From: DASQFQ01 sp963802905
GTDB lineage: Bacteria > Actinomycetota > Thermoleophilia > Solirubrobacterales > Solirubrobacteraceae
Assembly (NCBI GenBank): GCA_963802905.1
Contig: CAWDKH010000004.1
Span: 1-64,000, forward strand
DNA: 64,000 nucleotides
Direction: 5' to 3'
Part shown: positions 18,101-26,025 of the stretch, one piece after another
Layout of the letters: each line of letters starts with the position of its first letter
How positions within the stretch are numbered: the stretch's first letter is position 1
Position numbers and translations under genes: made by a program
Notes under the pieces: model-generated
The model's input: only the letters and a program-made list of their open reading frames with translations
Told to the model about the DNA's origin: nothing
The model's database searches: none

Positions 18101-20683
18101 AACTCGGTCGGCACCGGTCCAGCCTCGGTCGCGTCGAGCGCCGTCACGCCGAACGCCGCGCCGCGCTTCATCCAGCGCGTCTCCGGGCGCTCGACCAGCG
18201 GGCCGACCCTCCAGCTGACGCCGACCTCGAACCTCACGGTGGGCAACCGGATCGTCGTGATGGCGGGTGTCTGGAGCGCGGGCGCGGCCACGATCTCCGG
18301 GGTCACCGACTCCGCCGGCAACACCTACACGAAGGCCACGAGCCAGAAGGCGTCGGAGAACACCGAGCTGAGCGTCTGGAGCGCCCCGATCACCGCCGGC
18401 GGCGGCACGCGGCCGACGATCACCGTGACCGCCACGGGCGGCGCGGACATCGGCGGCGCCGCGCTCGAGTACGCCGGCCTGTCGACCGCGTCGGGGGCCG
18501 CGGCGATCGACCAGCTCAAGACCGCGACGGGCAGCTCGATCGGCACCGGCTTCGTCACCTCCGGCCCGACGCCGGCGCTCACGGGCGACAACGGGCTGGC
18601 GATGGGCTTCTACGTCGACTCCGGCTTCGGGCGCACGCTGACCGCGGATCCCACCTACACCGAGCGCGTCAACGTGTCGCCGACCTCGGACATGGAGTTC
18701 GTCGTCGAGGACGCGCTGCCGTTGCGCGGCGACACGCCCGCCGCGCGCGTCACGACCGGCGGCGGCACGCCGTGGTCGATGGCGACGGTCGTGTTCAAGA
18801 GCGGCGTCCAGGTGCCGCCCGCGCTGTCGACCTCGCCCGCGAGCCTGGCGTTCTCGGCGACGGCCGGCGGCGCCTCGCCGGCGGCCAAGACGATCTCGAT
18901 CGCGAACGCCGGTGGCGGGTCGATGGACTGGACGGCGTCGGAGAGCGCGAGCTGGTTGAGCGTGTCGCCGGCGAGCGGCACCAACGCGGGCACGGTGACG
19001 GTGACGCCGTCGGTCACGGGCCTGAGCGCCGGGACCTACACGACGGACGTCACGGTGACGGCTGCCGGCGTGGCCGGCTCGCCGAAGACGATCCCCGTGA
19101 CGTTCACGGTCGACCCGCCCGCGCCGCCGGTGCTGGCCGTGACGCCCACGACCCTCTCATTCTCGGCGACCGCGGGCGGGGCGTCACCGGCGGCGAAGAC
19201 GTTCGCGGTGTCAAACACGGGCAGTGGGTCGATGGACTGGACTGCGTCGGAGAGCGCGGCCTGGATGAGCGTGTCGCCAGGGAGCGGCACGAATGCGGGC
19301 ACGGTCACGGTGACGCCGTCGGTCACGGGGCTGGCAGCCGGGACCTACACGGCTGACGTGACGGTCACGGCGGCCGGCGCGACGGGCTCGCCGAAGACGG
19401 TGGCGGTCACGTTCACGGTCGATCCGCCGGCGCCGCCCGCGCTGGCCGTGACGCCCGCGACGCTGGCGTTCAGCGGCACGGTCGGCGGCGCTTCGCCGGC
19501 GGCCAAGACGTTCGCGGTGAGCAACACCGGCAGTGGGTCGATGGACTGGACTGCCTCGGAGAGCGCGAGCTGGATGAGCGTTTCGCCGGGGAGTGGCACC
19601 AACGCCGGGACCGTGACGGTCACCCCGTCGATCACCGGCCTGGCAGCCGGGACCTACACGGCTGACGTGACGGTCACGGCGCCTGGCGCGACCGGCTCGC
19701 CGAAGACGGTGGCGGTCACGTTCACGGTCGATCCGCCGGCGCCGCCGGTCCTGGCCGTCACGCCCGCGACACTCGCATTCAGCGGCACGGTCGGCGGCGC
19801 TTCGCCGGCGGCCAAGACGTTCGCGGTGAGCAACACCGGCAGCGGCTCGATGGACTGGACCGCATCGGAGAGCGCGAGCTGGATGAGCGTTTCGCCGGGG
19901 AGCGGCACCAACGCCGGGACCGTCACGGTCACGCCGACGATCACGGGCCTGGCGGCCGGCACATACACGGCTGACATCACCGTCGCCGCGCCCGGCGCGA
20001 CCGGCTCGCCCAAGACGGTCGCGGTCACGTTCACGGTCAGCCCGGTGGCCTCGAACCTGGTCGGCGCGTGGGGCTTCGACGAGGCGTCCGGGACCACGAC
20101 CGCCGACGCGTCCGGTCGCGGCAACACCGGCACGCTCAGTGGCCCGACGCGCAACGCGGGCGGCCGCTTCGGCGGCGCGCTCAGCTTCGACGGCATCAAC
20201 GACTGGGTGACGGTGCCGGACGCCGACTCGCTCGATCTCACCAGCGGCATGACGCTCGAGGCGTGGGTCCGGCCAACCGCGATCGGGTCCAACTGGCGGA
20301 GCGTCCTGCTCAAGGAGCAGCCCGGCGACCTCATCTACGCGCTCTACGCCGGCGACGGCGCGGGCCGCGCCGCGACGCACATCTTCACCACCGCCGACCG
20401 TGGCCTCAGCGGTACGACCGCCACGCCGCTCAACGCTTGGACCCACCTCGCCACGACGTACGACGGAGCGACGCAGCGCATCTACGTCAACGGCGTCCAG
20501 GCCGCGTCGCGCGCGCAGACGGGCGCGATCCGCGTCTCCACCGGCGCGCTGCGGATCGGCGGCAACAACATCTGGAGCAACGAGTGGTTCGCCGGACTGA
20601 TCGACGAGCTGCGCGTCTACAACCGGGCGCTGAGCGCAGCGGAGGTCACCGCCGACATGACCAGGCCCGTTACCGGCGGCTGA
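15164..20683 (+). CDS. large secreted multidomain protein (DMFA2-like, DUF4082, FN3, BACON-like, LamG)
   Basis: 1839 aa, one unbroken frame. TTG 15164 gives a clear signal peptide (LTLALAATLLVLAAVPAAGLA); an AGGAGG lies 16 bases upstream, rather far. In order: residues about 30-550 resemble the N,N-dimethylformamidase beta C-terminal region (IDIYRLGYYQGNGAR, SSGHDEYWSGRERANVE, FFSGNEVFWKTRW); an Ig-like domain to about 640; DUF4082 at about 640-800; two FN3 domains at about 805-1000; an unassigned beta domain to 1215; four BACON-like repeats of 103 residues to 1626; and a LamG/concanavalin-like domain to the end. No anchor is seen, so it is probably released or wall-bound. Likely carbohydrate or surface binding; no catalytic role proven. 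The 3' end overlaps the convergent nucleotidyltransferase gene by 14 bases. Confidence 0.85.
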   Translation: MSFASRLTLALAATLLVLAAVPAAGLAVCVNPVSCENEKPGASPGSWQVTGSGDSTIQGYATTMSVDRGGTIRFKVKTTASNYHIDIYRLGYYQGNGARLQASNVRPTASLPQNQPNCITTAATGLIDCGNWGVSASWTVPAASVSGVYLARLVRDDNGGASQIPFVVRDDAGSSDMLVRTSDATWQAYNKYGGNSLYSCTACPPGNPQTYQGAFSVSYNRPFDGTIPQDGGRSYLFYAEYQMIRFIERNGYDASYTSQADVDANAGLLRNHDVILSSGHDEYWSGRERANVEAARDAGVSLAFFSGNEVFWKTRWQPSSADGTPTQYRTLTSYKDTHFTGPTDPVEWTGTWRDPRFSPGDGGRPENSLTGQLFIVNSGSADLKVPAEYKNLRLWRNTAVANLGAGQTRTLAPGGQTLGYEWDVDVDNGFRPRGSFKLSSTTVSGIESFTDYGSSVELNTTQTHNLTMYPGGGDALVFGAGTVQWAWGLDTTNAWANNGPPASASPDPVMQQATVNLFADMGAQPSSLMSGLSPASRSTDTTEPSSTISSPSPGAAIADGTRFTISGTATDTGGAVAGVEVSTDDGATWHPATGTSSWSYSWIVHGAPSTTIRARAVDDSGNLESSTPSVSVGVGCPCTLFGPNVTPSILDQQDPSAVELGVRFKADLDGSVTGVRFYKATANTGSHIGNLWSANGTLLATGTFSGESATGWQQLTFTTPVDITAGTTYVASYFAPRGHYSTTSAYFYMPSPTGGNTADTSPLHALSANGGGANGVYSYGGESTFPNSTYNGENYAVDVVFTPKLPPGPVSNVSATAGTGSATVNFSAPATGGPPTRYVVTPFIGSTAQPTVTATGSPPATSVKVSNLDAGTAYTFRVQAGNGSGISALSAPSNAVTPTPPTAPGAPTALIPSAGNQQATLRWTAPNDGGATITRYTITPYLNGVAQATTQVTGSPAPETAVVTGLTNGSSYTFTVTATNSVGTGPASVASSAVTPNAAPRFIQRVSGRSTSGPTLQLTPTSNLTVGNRIVVMAGVWSAGAATISGVTDSAGNTYTKATSQKASENTELSVWSAPITAGGGTRPTITVTATGGADIGGAALEYAGLSTASGAAAIDQLKTATGSSIGTGFVTSGPTPALTGDNGLAMGFYVDSGFGRTLTADPTYTERVNVSPTSDMEFVVEDALPLRGDTPAARVTTGGGTPWSMATVVFKSGVQVPPALSTSPASLAFSATAGGASPAAKTISIANAGGGSMDWTASESASWLSVSPASGTNAGTVTVTPSVTGLSAGTYTTDVTVTAAGVAGSPKTIPVTFTVDPPAPPVLAVTPTTLSFSATAGGASPAAKTFAVSNTGSGSMDWTASESAAWMSVSPGSGTNAGTVTVTPSVTGLAAGTYTADVTVTAAGATGSPKTVAVTFTVDPPAPPALAVTPATLAFSGTVGGASPAAKTFAVSNTGSGSMDWTASESASWMSVSPGSGTNAGTVTVTPSITGLAAGTYTADVTVTAPGATGSPKTVAVTFTVDPPAPPVLAVTPATLAFSGTVGGASPAAKTFAVSNTGSGSMDWTASESASWMSVSPGSGTNAGTVTVTPTITGLAAGTYTADITVAAPGATGSPKTVAVTFTVSPVASNLVGAWGFDEASGTTTADASGRGNTGTLSGPTRNAGGRFGGALSFDGINDWVTVPDADSLDLTSGMTLEAWVRPTAIGSNWRSVLLKEQPGDLIYALYAGDGAGRAATHIFTTADRGLSGTTATPLNAWTHLATTYDGATQRIYVNGVQAASRAQTGAIRVSTGALRIGGNNIWSNEWFAGLIDELRVYNRALSAAEVTADMTRPVTGG
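18811..20042 (+). repeat. four in-frame tandem repeats of 309 bp
   Basis: Four copies of a 309-base unit (103 residues each) encode BACON-like domains, with the recurring phrases SMDWTASESASW, SVSPGSGTNAGTVTVTP and FTVDPPAPP. Copies 3 and 4 (from about 19435 and 19744) are nearly identical at the DNA level; copy 1 is the most diverged. The periodicity is exact, so copy number could change by recombination, or be miscounted in assembly. Confidence 0.9.
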
Positions 20684-22223
20684 GCTCGAGCCCCAGCAGC
20701 GCGAAGCCGAGCGGGCGCGGGTCGCTGCCGTAGCGCGCCGCGAAGGGCGACAGCGGATGGCGCACAGAGAAGCGCAGCGCGATCCGCTCCCGCCCGGCGC
20801 GTGCCGGCACGGCGACCAAGCGCTGCTCGGCGGTGCCGCCGGTACCGGAGAAGCCCCAGCGCGCCGCAGGGGTGCCGTCGATCGCGACGCCAACCTCGAG
20901 GTGCGGGCGCGTGTGGGCGAGGAACGGCGCGACCTCGAGCGTGACGGTCAGCGGGCCGTCGTGCGGCGCGTCCAGCGGCAGCACGACCACGGCCTCGCGG
21001 CCGCGGCTCCACGCGCCGTAGAGGTCGGGCGCCCACCAGCCCGCGCCGAGGTTGCCGGTGCCCGGCTGGGCGTACTGGAAGCGGAGCGTGCTGCCAGGCC
21101 GGACGGCGACGGCGGCCTCCGGCGTAGGGTCGGGCGTCGCGGCGGTGCGCCGCCCGCTCGTCAGCCACAGCGCGTGCCGCGGCAGCGCGCGCGCGTGCGG
21201 GACCGCCCACGTCTCCTTCAGCCACAACGCGGCGTGTCGTGGCCGCAGCGGCGCGCCGGGTTCGACCTCGCGCCGCACCCAGCTCGTCAGCTCGTCGCTG
21301 ACGCGCTCGACCGCGGTCGGCGTCAGCGGTCCATCGCCGCCCGCCTCCTCCGGGCGGCGTGCGCGCGTGCGCGGCCGCAGCGCGACGCGGACCGTGTCGG
21401 GGACGGGCTCCTCGGTCACGTCGGCGAGCACGGCGAGCGCCTCGCGCAGCTCTCGGGTGAGGCGGTGCCGCCGGGCCTGCTGGGTCACGCGCTCCCAGTC
21501 GAAGGCTGGCGCGTCGCGCAGCAGCTCGGCGGCGTCGGCTGCCCAGCGCAGCGGGTGCGTCTCGGTGAACTCGCGGCCCTGCGTGACCGCCTGCAGCAGC
21601 GCGTCCTCGCGGCAGATCACGGAGCAGGCGACGTCGCGCAGCTCGGCGGGTTGCGCCGCGGCCCAGAAGCCGGCATCGGCGTCGGGGTGCAGCGAGCTGT
21701 GGAGCACGTGCCAGTGGAGGTCGAGCTGCGCGCCGGCGGCGTCACGGAAGCCCATCGCGTGGGTCTCGTCGAGGTGCTCGCGGGCGGGGACGAACCAGGG
21801 CTGGAAGCCGGAGGCGACCAGTGCCTCGATCGCCTGCGTGGCGAAGCTGCGCGGGACGGCGATGTCGAGGTCGTCCATCGGCCGCCGCGCAACTCGCCAG
21901 CCGGTGTGGGCGAGCACGGCGGCGCCTTTGATCAACATGACCGGAACGCCGGATTCCGTGAGACGGCGGACCGCGGGCGTGGCACGCTCGAGCAACACCT
22001 GCGTGCGCAGCCACGTGAAGCGCGCGATTCGCTGCACCTTGGCGGCGACCGCGTCGTCCCGCTGGTCGCCGAGACGCTCGGCGAGCAGCGCGAGCACGCG
22101 CTGCGAGGCGCGGTCGATGGTCGCGAGATCGGCCTGCGCGCGCCAGCGCTCGTAGGCGTCGCGGGCCGTGTCGTCGGGCCCGAGCGTCGCGCGCAGCAGC
22201 AGGTCGTGCTCGGCGACGCTCAC
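20670..22223 (-). CDS. nucleotidyltransferase-family protein fused to a C-terminal beta-rich domain
   Basis: 517 aa. The N-terminal half is of the uncharacterised NTP_transf_5 type: GVPVMLIKGAAVLAHTGWR, then RRPMDDLDIAVP at residues about 93-124, with the KG and DDLD residues of the active site, and later LDLHWHVLH. The C-terminal part (about 370-517) is a separate domain with WWAPDLYGAWSRG, LEVAPFL, AARWGFSGTG and SDPRPLGFALLGLEL, a pattern often attached to glycan-modifying enzymes. The GTG at 22223 overlaps the preceding glycosyltransferase stop. It is the last gene of the PqqD/kinase operon. Substrate unknown. Confidence 0.75.
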   Translation of the reverse strand: MSVAEHDLLLRATLGPDDTARDAYERWRAQADLATIDRASQRVLALLAERLGDQRDDAVAAKVQRIARFTWLRTQVLLERATPAVRRLTESGVPVMLIKGAAVLAHTGWRVARRPMDDLDIAVPRSFATQAIEALVASGFQPWFVPAREHLDETHAMGFRDAAGAQLDLHWHVLHSSLHPDADAGFWAAAQPAELRDVACSVICREDALLQAVTQGREFTETHPLRWAADAAELLRDAPAFDWERVTQQARRHRLTRELREALAVLADVTEEPVPDTVRVALRPRTRARRPEEAGGDGPLTPTAVERVSDELTSWVRREVEPGAPLRPRHAALWLKETWAVPHARALPRHALWLTSGRRTAATPDPTPEAAVAVRPGSTLRFQYAQPGTGNLGAGWWAPDLYGAWSRGREAVVVLPLDAPHDGPLTVTLEVAPFLAHTRPHLEVGVAIDGTPAARWGFSGTGGTAEQRLVAVPARAGRERIALRFSVRHPLSPFAARYGSDPRPLGFALLGLELSRR

Positions 22224-22876
22224 GCCGGCGTCTCCCGGTTGCGGGCGATCGCGCGGCGCGCCACCTCGAGGTAGCTCGCCTGCCACGAGGGGTCCTGCAG
22301 CGTCGTGTTGTCGCCGTGGACGCGCCGCAGCAACACGATCTCGTCGAGCACGCGCACGCGGCTCGGCTTCAGGCGCGAGAGCCACTCGACGGTCTCGCCG
22401 CCGTTCATCGTCTCGTCGAACGGGGTGAACGCGGCGCGCCGCATCAGCAGTGCGCCGACGACCCAGCCGGGCCGCGGCTCGCGGGCGAAGGCCACGTGGC
22501 TCTCCAGCGCGGCGGCGCGCTCCGGCGTGAGGAAGTTCTGGACGTGGCCGATGACGGCGTCGAAGGCGGGGTCATCGAGCGCGTCGACCTGGAGCGCGAG
22601 GCGCTGTGGGTGCGCGAGGTCGTCGGCGTCGAGGAAGCCGATCAGCTCTCCGGTGGCCGCGCGCACGCCGGCGTTGCGGGCGGCGGCGGGCCCGGAGGCC
22701 GGGAGGCGCAGCACGCGCGCGCCGTGCTCGACGGCGATGGCCGCGCTCGCGTCGGTCGAGCCGTCGTCGGCGACGATCAGCTCGTCGGGCGGGCGCTCCT
22801 GGTCGAGCAGGCTCTGCAGCGCCGCGGCGAGGTAGCGCTCGCCGTCGCGCACCGGGACGATGATCGAGACGGTCAC
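22220..22876 (-). CDS. family 2 glycosyltransferase (first of two in transcription order from the 3' side)
   Basis: 218 aa GT-A fold enzyme from GTG 22876: TVSIIVPVRDGERYLAAALQSLL, then ELIVADDGSTDAS, ARNAGVRAATGELIGFLDADD with the metal-binding DAD/DD motif, and a C-terminal NGGETVEWLSRLK. No membrane helix. The short length suggests a compact sugar transferase acting on a small acceptor. It overlaps both neighbours by four bases. Confidence 0.85.
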   Translation of the reverse strand: MTVSIIVPVRDGERYLAAALQSLLDQERPPDELIVADDGSTDASAAIAVEHGARVLRLPASGPAAARNAGVRAATGELIGFLDADDLAHPQRLALQVDALDDPAFDAVIGHVQNFLTPERAAALESHVAFAREPRPGWVVGALLMRRAAFTPFDETMNGGETVEWLSRLKPSRVRVLDEIVLLRRVHGDNTTLQDPSWQASYLEVARRAIARNRETPA

Positions 22877-23526
22877 CGCACGGCCTTCCGTGCGACCGAG
22901 TCGTGCAGCAGCCGCACGAGCGCGGAGGGCGCGATCGGTGACGTGTGCGCCGTCGAGCCCGCGTGCACACGCTTGCGCAAGAGCGTCTGCGGGAGCACCT
23001 CGACCGCGTGCCCGAGGTCCTGCGCGCGCGCGAACCAGTCGACGTCGTCGGCGGGCGAGACGTCGGGACGCAGCATGCCCACCTCGTCGAACAGCTCGGC
23101 CCGGACGGCGAGCGCCTCCATCACCCGCACCGGGCGCGGCCCGTCGAGCAGCTCGGGGCGGAAGCCGGGCGGAGGCTCGCCGTCGAGGAAGAACTCCGCA
23201 TGGCAGACGCAGGCATCGACGCGCGCGAGCGCCGCGAGCTGGAGCTCGAGCTTGCGCGGGAGCCAGAGGTCGTCGTGGGAGAGGAAGGCGATGGCGTCGC
23301 CGCGCGCCGCGCGGATGCCGGTGTTGTACGCGTCGGCGAGCGTGTCGCCCTCCTGCTCGAGCACGCGCGCGCCGTGACGCTCGGCGATCGCGCGAGTGGC
23401 GTCGTGCGAGCGGCCGTCGACGAGCAGGACCTCGAGCGGCGCGGACGTCTGCGCCGCCACACTCGCGAGCGCCTCCGCGAGGTAGCGCTCGCCGTCGCGG
23501 ACGGCCATGACGACGCTGACGTTCAT
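22873..23526 (-). CDS. family 2 glycosyltransferase, paralogue of the adjacent gene
   Basis: 217 aa from ATG 23526 (MNVSVVMAVRDGERYLAEALASV). It has YNTGIRAARGDAIAFLSHDDLWLP, the nucleotide/metal loop in HDD form, and a C-terminal PADDVDWFARAQDLGHAVEVLP. It is clearly related to the next gene (the opening, VRDGERYLA-AL-S, is the same), pointing to duplication within the operon. In the donor-binding motif this copy has VDGRSHDAT where its partner has ADDGSTDAS, which may change donor use. Overlaps both neighbours by four bases. Confidence 0.85.
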   Translation of the reverse strand: MNVSVVMAVRDGERYLAEALASVAAQTSAPLEVLLVDGRSHDATRAIAERHGARVLEQEGDTLADAYNTGIRAARGDAIAFLSHDDLWLPRKLELQLAALARVDACVCHAEFFLDGEPPPGFRPELLDGPRPVRVMEALAVRAELFDEVGMLRPDVSPADDVDWFARAQDLGHAVEVLPQTLLRKRVHAGSTAHTSPIAPSALVRLLHDSVARKAVR

Positions 23527-24422
23527 CCGAGGTGCTCCGCGAGCATGGCGGCCGGGTCGTCGCCGAGCTGGAGCCGGTAGGCGGGCAGCGCGCGCACGAG
23601 CGCGCCGAGCGCATCGAGGTCCGCCTGCGTGCTGCGCGGGAGCAGGAGGATCGAGGTCGCGAGCGCGCTCAGCGCCTCGGCCGAGGTCGCGGGAGTCAGC
23701 TGCGCCCCCGTCCCCACGCGCGGGAGCACGATCGATACGAGCGGGGCAGACCGGGTGAGCCCGCGCGGCACGACGAGCTCCTTGCCGTCCGGCGTCGGGC
23801 CGCCCGGCAGGACCCGCAGGCCCGGGACCCGGCGCAGTCCGGCGGCGTCGACCTTCCCGACCGCGTACAGCGCGTGGACCCGCGGCGGGTCGCTCAGCTC
23901 GACCGCACAGTAGTCGTCGCCGAGGTAGCCCAGTCCGGCCTCCGCGGCCGCGAGCGCGGTCGTCGACTTGCCTGCTCCCGAGCGGCCCGCGAGCAGCGCC
24001 GCGCCGCGGGCGCCGACCACCGCGGCGCCGTGCACGAGGTGCAGCCCGTGCTCGCGCAGCGCCCAGCGCAGCAGCGTGCGCAGCGGCGCGGCGGTCTCCC
24101 AGCGCGGGAGCGCCTCGGCGTCGCGGGCCCAGAACGCGCCGCGGTTGCCGTCGAGCAGCAGCAGCGTGTCGGGGCCGTGGAGCAGCTGCACGCCGTCGGC
24201 CGCGGCGTAGTGCTCGCCGGGCGCGGACGCGTCCCATGGCGGCGAGGGCAGCTCGCCCTCGAACGCGACGATGTCGACGTCGTGCGGGCGCGCCGCCGCC
24301 AGCGGCTCCAGCGCCGGAGCGAGCTGCTCCGCCAGCGCCTCGCCCGCGATCCGCAGGCGGATGCCGACGGGGCCGACCGCGAAGGTCAGCGCCCGCTCGG
24401 GTGTGCCCGCCGCGGCGAGCAC
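23523..24422 (-). CDS. HprK-like serine kinase
   Basis: 299 aa. The Walker A loop GRSGAGKST sits at about residues 146-154, followed by the HprK-like metal/phosphate motif YLGDDYCAV at about 166-174. The N-terminal 130 residues are unlike the DRTGG domain of true HPr kinase. Such HprK-related kinases occur next to PqqD-like proteins in cassettes with a nucleotidyltransferase, and in some lasso-peptide clusters where they phosphorylate the peptide. No HPr or PTS gene is here. GTG 24422 is the first usable start, 34 bases after the PqqD-like stop. Confidence 0.8.
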   Translation of the reverse strand: MLAAAGTPERALTFAVGPVGIRLRIAGEALAEQLAPALEPLAAARPHDVDIVAFEGELPSPPWDASAPGEHYAAADGVQLLHGPDTLLLLDGNRGAFWARDAEALPRWETAAPLRTLLRWALREHGLHLVHGAAVVGARGAALLAGRSGAGKSTTALAAAEAGLGYLGDDYCAVELSDPPRVHALYAVGKVDAAGLRRVPGLRVLPGGPTPDGKELVVPRGLTRSAPLVSIVLPRVGTGAQLTPATSAEALSALATSILLLPRSTQADLDALGALVRALPAYRLQLGDDPAAMLAEHLG

Positions 24423-24456
24423 CTCGCGCGCGTACTCCGCGAGCGAACCGGCGCGG

Positions 24457-24807
24457 CTAGGCGGCGGACGAAGCAGGGCGCGACGGCCATCCCGATGCGT
24501 CGTAGTCGACGTCGTGGATGGGATCGAGGAGCAGGATGTCCGCCATGTCGGTGAAGACCTGCATCGCCGGGCCGCCCTCGCCGTCGGGCTCGGGCAGCGC
24601 GCCGTCGGCGACCGCCAGCTCCTCCTCCACGAGCCGGTGCGCGAACGCGCCGGAGCCCTCGGGGAGCGGCTCGCCGGCCACCACCGCGCGCCAGACCTCG
24701 GTCGCCGCCGCGTCGAGCGCGTAATAGCGCCCGGTGCGCAGGTTCACGAGCACGGCTTCGCCGTCGAACACTTCGTCGAGCACGTCCGGACGATTGGGGG
24801 CGAGCAC
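24457..24807 (-). CDS. PqqD-like protein (RiPP recognition element fold)
   Basis: 116 aa from GTG 24807. The core NRPDVLDEVFDGEAVLVNLRTGRYYALDAAATEVWRAVVAGE is the PqqD winged-helix pattern that binds leader peptides in RiPP pathways. A C-terminal tail of about 40 residues (MQVFTDMADILLLDPIHDVDYDASGW) is extra and resembles the peptide-like tails in HprK-associated PqqD proteins, so the protein could be its own modification target. First gene of the kinase/glycosyltransferase operon proper. No radical-SAM enzyme or precursor peptide gene is adjacent. Confidence 0.75.
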   Translation of the reverse strand: MLAPNRPDVLDEVFDGEAVLVNLRTGRYYALDAAATEVWRAVVAGEPLPEGSGAFAHRLVEEELAVADGALPEPDGEGGPAMQVFTDMADILLLDPIHDVDYDASGWPSRPASSAA

Positions 24808-24839
24808 TGAGCGACCCTACCGGGCCGGGGGAGTCGGCG

Positions 24840-25586
24840 CTAGTCCCGACTGCCCTGCAGCAGCAGCCCGGCGACCGCTTCAGGTGCGTCCCACATCGGG
24901 ACATGCCCAGCATCGGGCAGCGCCACGCTGCGGACGGTCGGCGGCAGGTGCGCCGGCCGCGCGACGAGCCGGTCGTGCTCGGGCCACACGAGCGTGACCG
25001 GGACACGGAGGTGCTCGAGTCGCGTGAAGCGCCCGGCGCGCATCGCCCGGTTGACCGCCTCGAAGCCGGGCGCGTCGGCGTAGGCGCGCACCAGCCGCAG
25101 CGCCGCCTCGGGCGGGACGCGCTCGGCGTGGGCGACCGTGGAGGCGAGCGCGAGCCGCCGGCCCGCGGGGCTCCGGACCAGTGCGGGCAGCCCCGGCGCC
25201 ATCACCTTCGCGAGCGCCCGTGCGATCCCGCGCTTCGGCGCGAGCGGCTCGGGCCACAGCCCAGCCGGCGCGATCGCGGTCACCGACCGCGCGTGGCCGG
25301 CGGCCGCGAGCTCGAGCGCGACCCAGCCGCCGAGCGAGTTGCCCGCCACGTGGCAGGGCTCGTCCGGCAGCGCCTCGGCGATCGCGGCGGCGAGCGCCGC
25401 GGGCGTCGGCGGCCCGCTCCCGTTCAGCGACGCCGACTCGCCGAAGCCGGGGAGGTCGACGGCGATCACGTCGCGCTCGGCCGTGAGCCGCTCCATCACC
25501 GGCGCCCAGACGTGCCGGTCGGCACCGAGCGGGTGCAGGAGCACGAGCACCGGGCCCGACCCGGCGCGGTCGAACGCGAGGCTCAA
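24840..25586 (-). CDS. alpha/beta hydrolase
   Basis: 248 aa. TTG 25586 overlaps the previous stop. LLHPLGADRHVW gives the oxyanion region, HVAGNSLGGWVALELA the nucleophile elbow (G-N-S-L-G), HDRLV the acid, and DAGHVPMWDAPEAV the catalytic His. The triad is complete. It lies 32 bases upstream of the PqqD-like gene on the same strand and may belong to that operon. Substrate unknown. Confidence 0.85.
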   Translation of the reverse strand: MSLAFDRAGSGPVLVLLHPLGADRHVWAPVMERLTAERDVIAVDLPGFGESASLNGSGPPTPAALAAAIAEALPDEPCHVAGNSLGGWVALELAAAGHARSVTAIAPAGLWPEPLAPKRGIARALAKVMAPGLPALVRSPAGRRLALASTVAHAERVPPEAALRLVRAYADAPGFEAVNRAMRAGRFTRLEHLRVPVTLVWPEHDRLVARPAHLPPTVRSVALPDAGHVPMWDAPEAVAGLLLQGSRD

Positions 25587-25951
25587 CGCTCGACGGCCGC
25601 TGCGAGGGCCGCGGTGAGCAGCGCCGATCCGCCCGCGACGGCGACCGTCGCCGGCGCGGCGCCGTCGGGCAGCCCGCGACGGCCGGCGAGAGTGGCGACG
25701 ATGTCGGCGACGTCGCCGGCTGCGCTGGCGGCGAGGAACGGGCGCACCGGCTCGCCCCGCAGCGCGACGGCGATCGCAGCGCCGTGGATGACGATCTCGC
25801 GCGCGCCGAGGCCGCGCAGCGGCACCTGGGTGGGCGGCGCGCCGGCGGAGGGCCCGAGCCAGCGGAGGGCGAGCCGCTCGGGGGCGACGATGAGGGCGGC
25901 GCCGTAGGCGACGCGGAGGCCGAGGACGGCGAGGGTGGCGGTTCGAAGCAT
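25583..25951 (-). CDS. small membrane protein, unrecognised
   Basis: 122 aa, Ala/Leu-rich with three or four hydrophobic stretches (LAVLGLRVAYGAALIV, IVIHGAAIAVAL, PFLAASAAGDVADIVATLAG, TVAVAGGSALLTAALAA). Resembles small DUF4267-type proteins in the RWLG and GARE motifs, but the match is weak. ATG 25951; overlaps the hydrolase start. Divergent from the SDR gene 75 bases away. Confidence 0.6.
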   Translation of the reverse strand: MLRTATLAVLGLRVAYGAALIVAPERLALRWLGPSAGAPPTQVPLRGLGAREIVIHGAAIAVALRGEPVRPFLAASAAGDVADIVATLAGRRGLPDGAAPATVAVAGGSALLTAALAAAVER

Positions 25952-26025
25952 CAGGGGTGACTACGAGTGGGGGCGTGCCACCGATCACTGTTGATCGCCG
26001 GCGAGCGCGGGAGCGTAGAAGAGAG

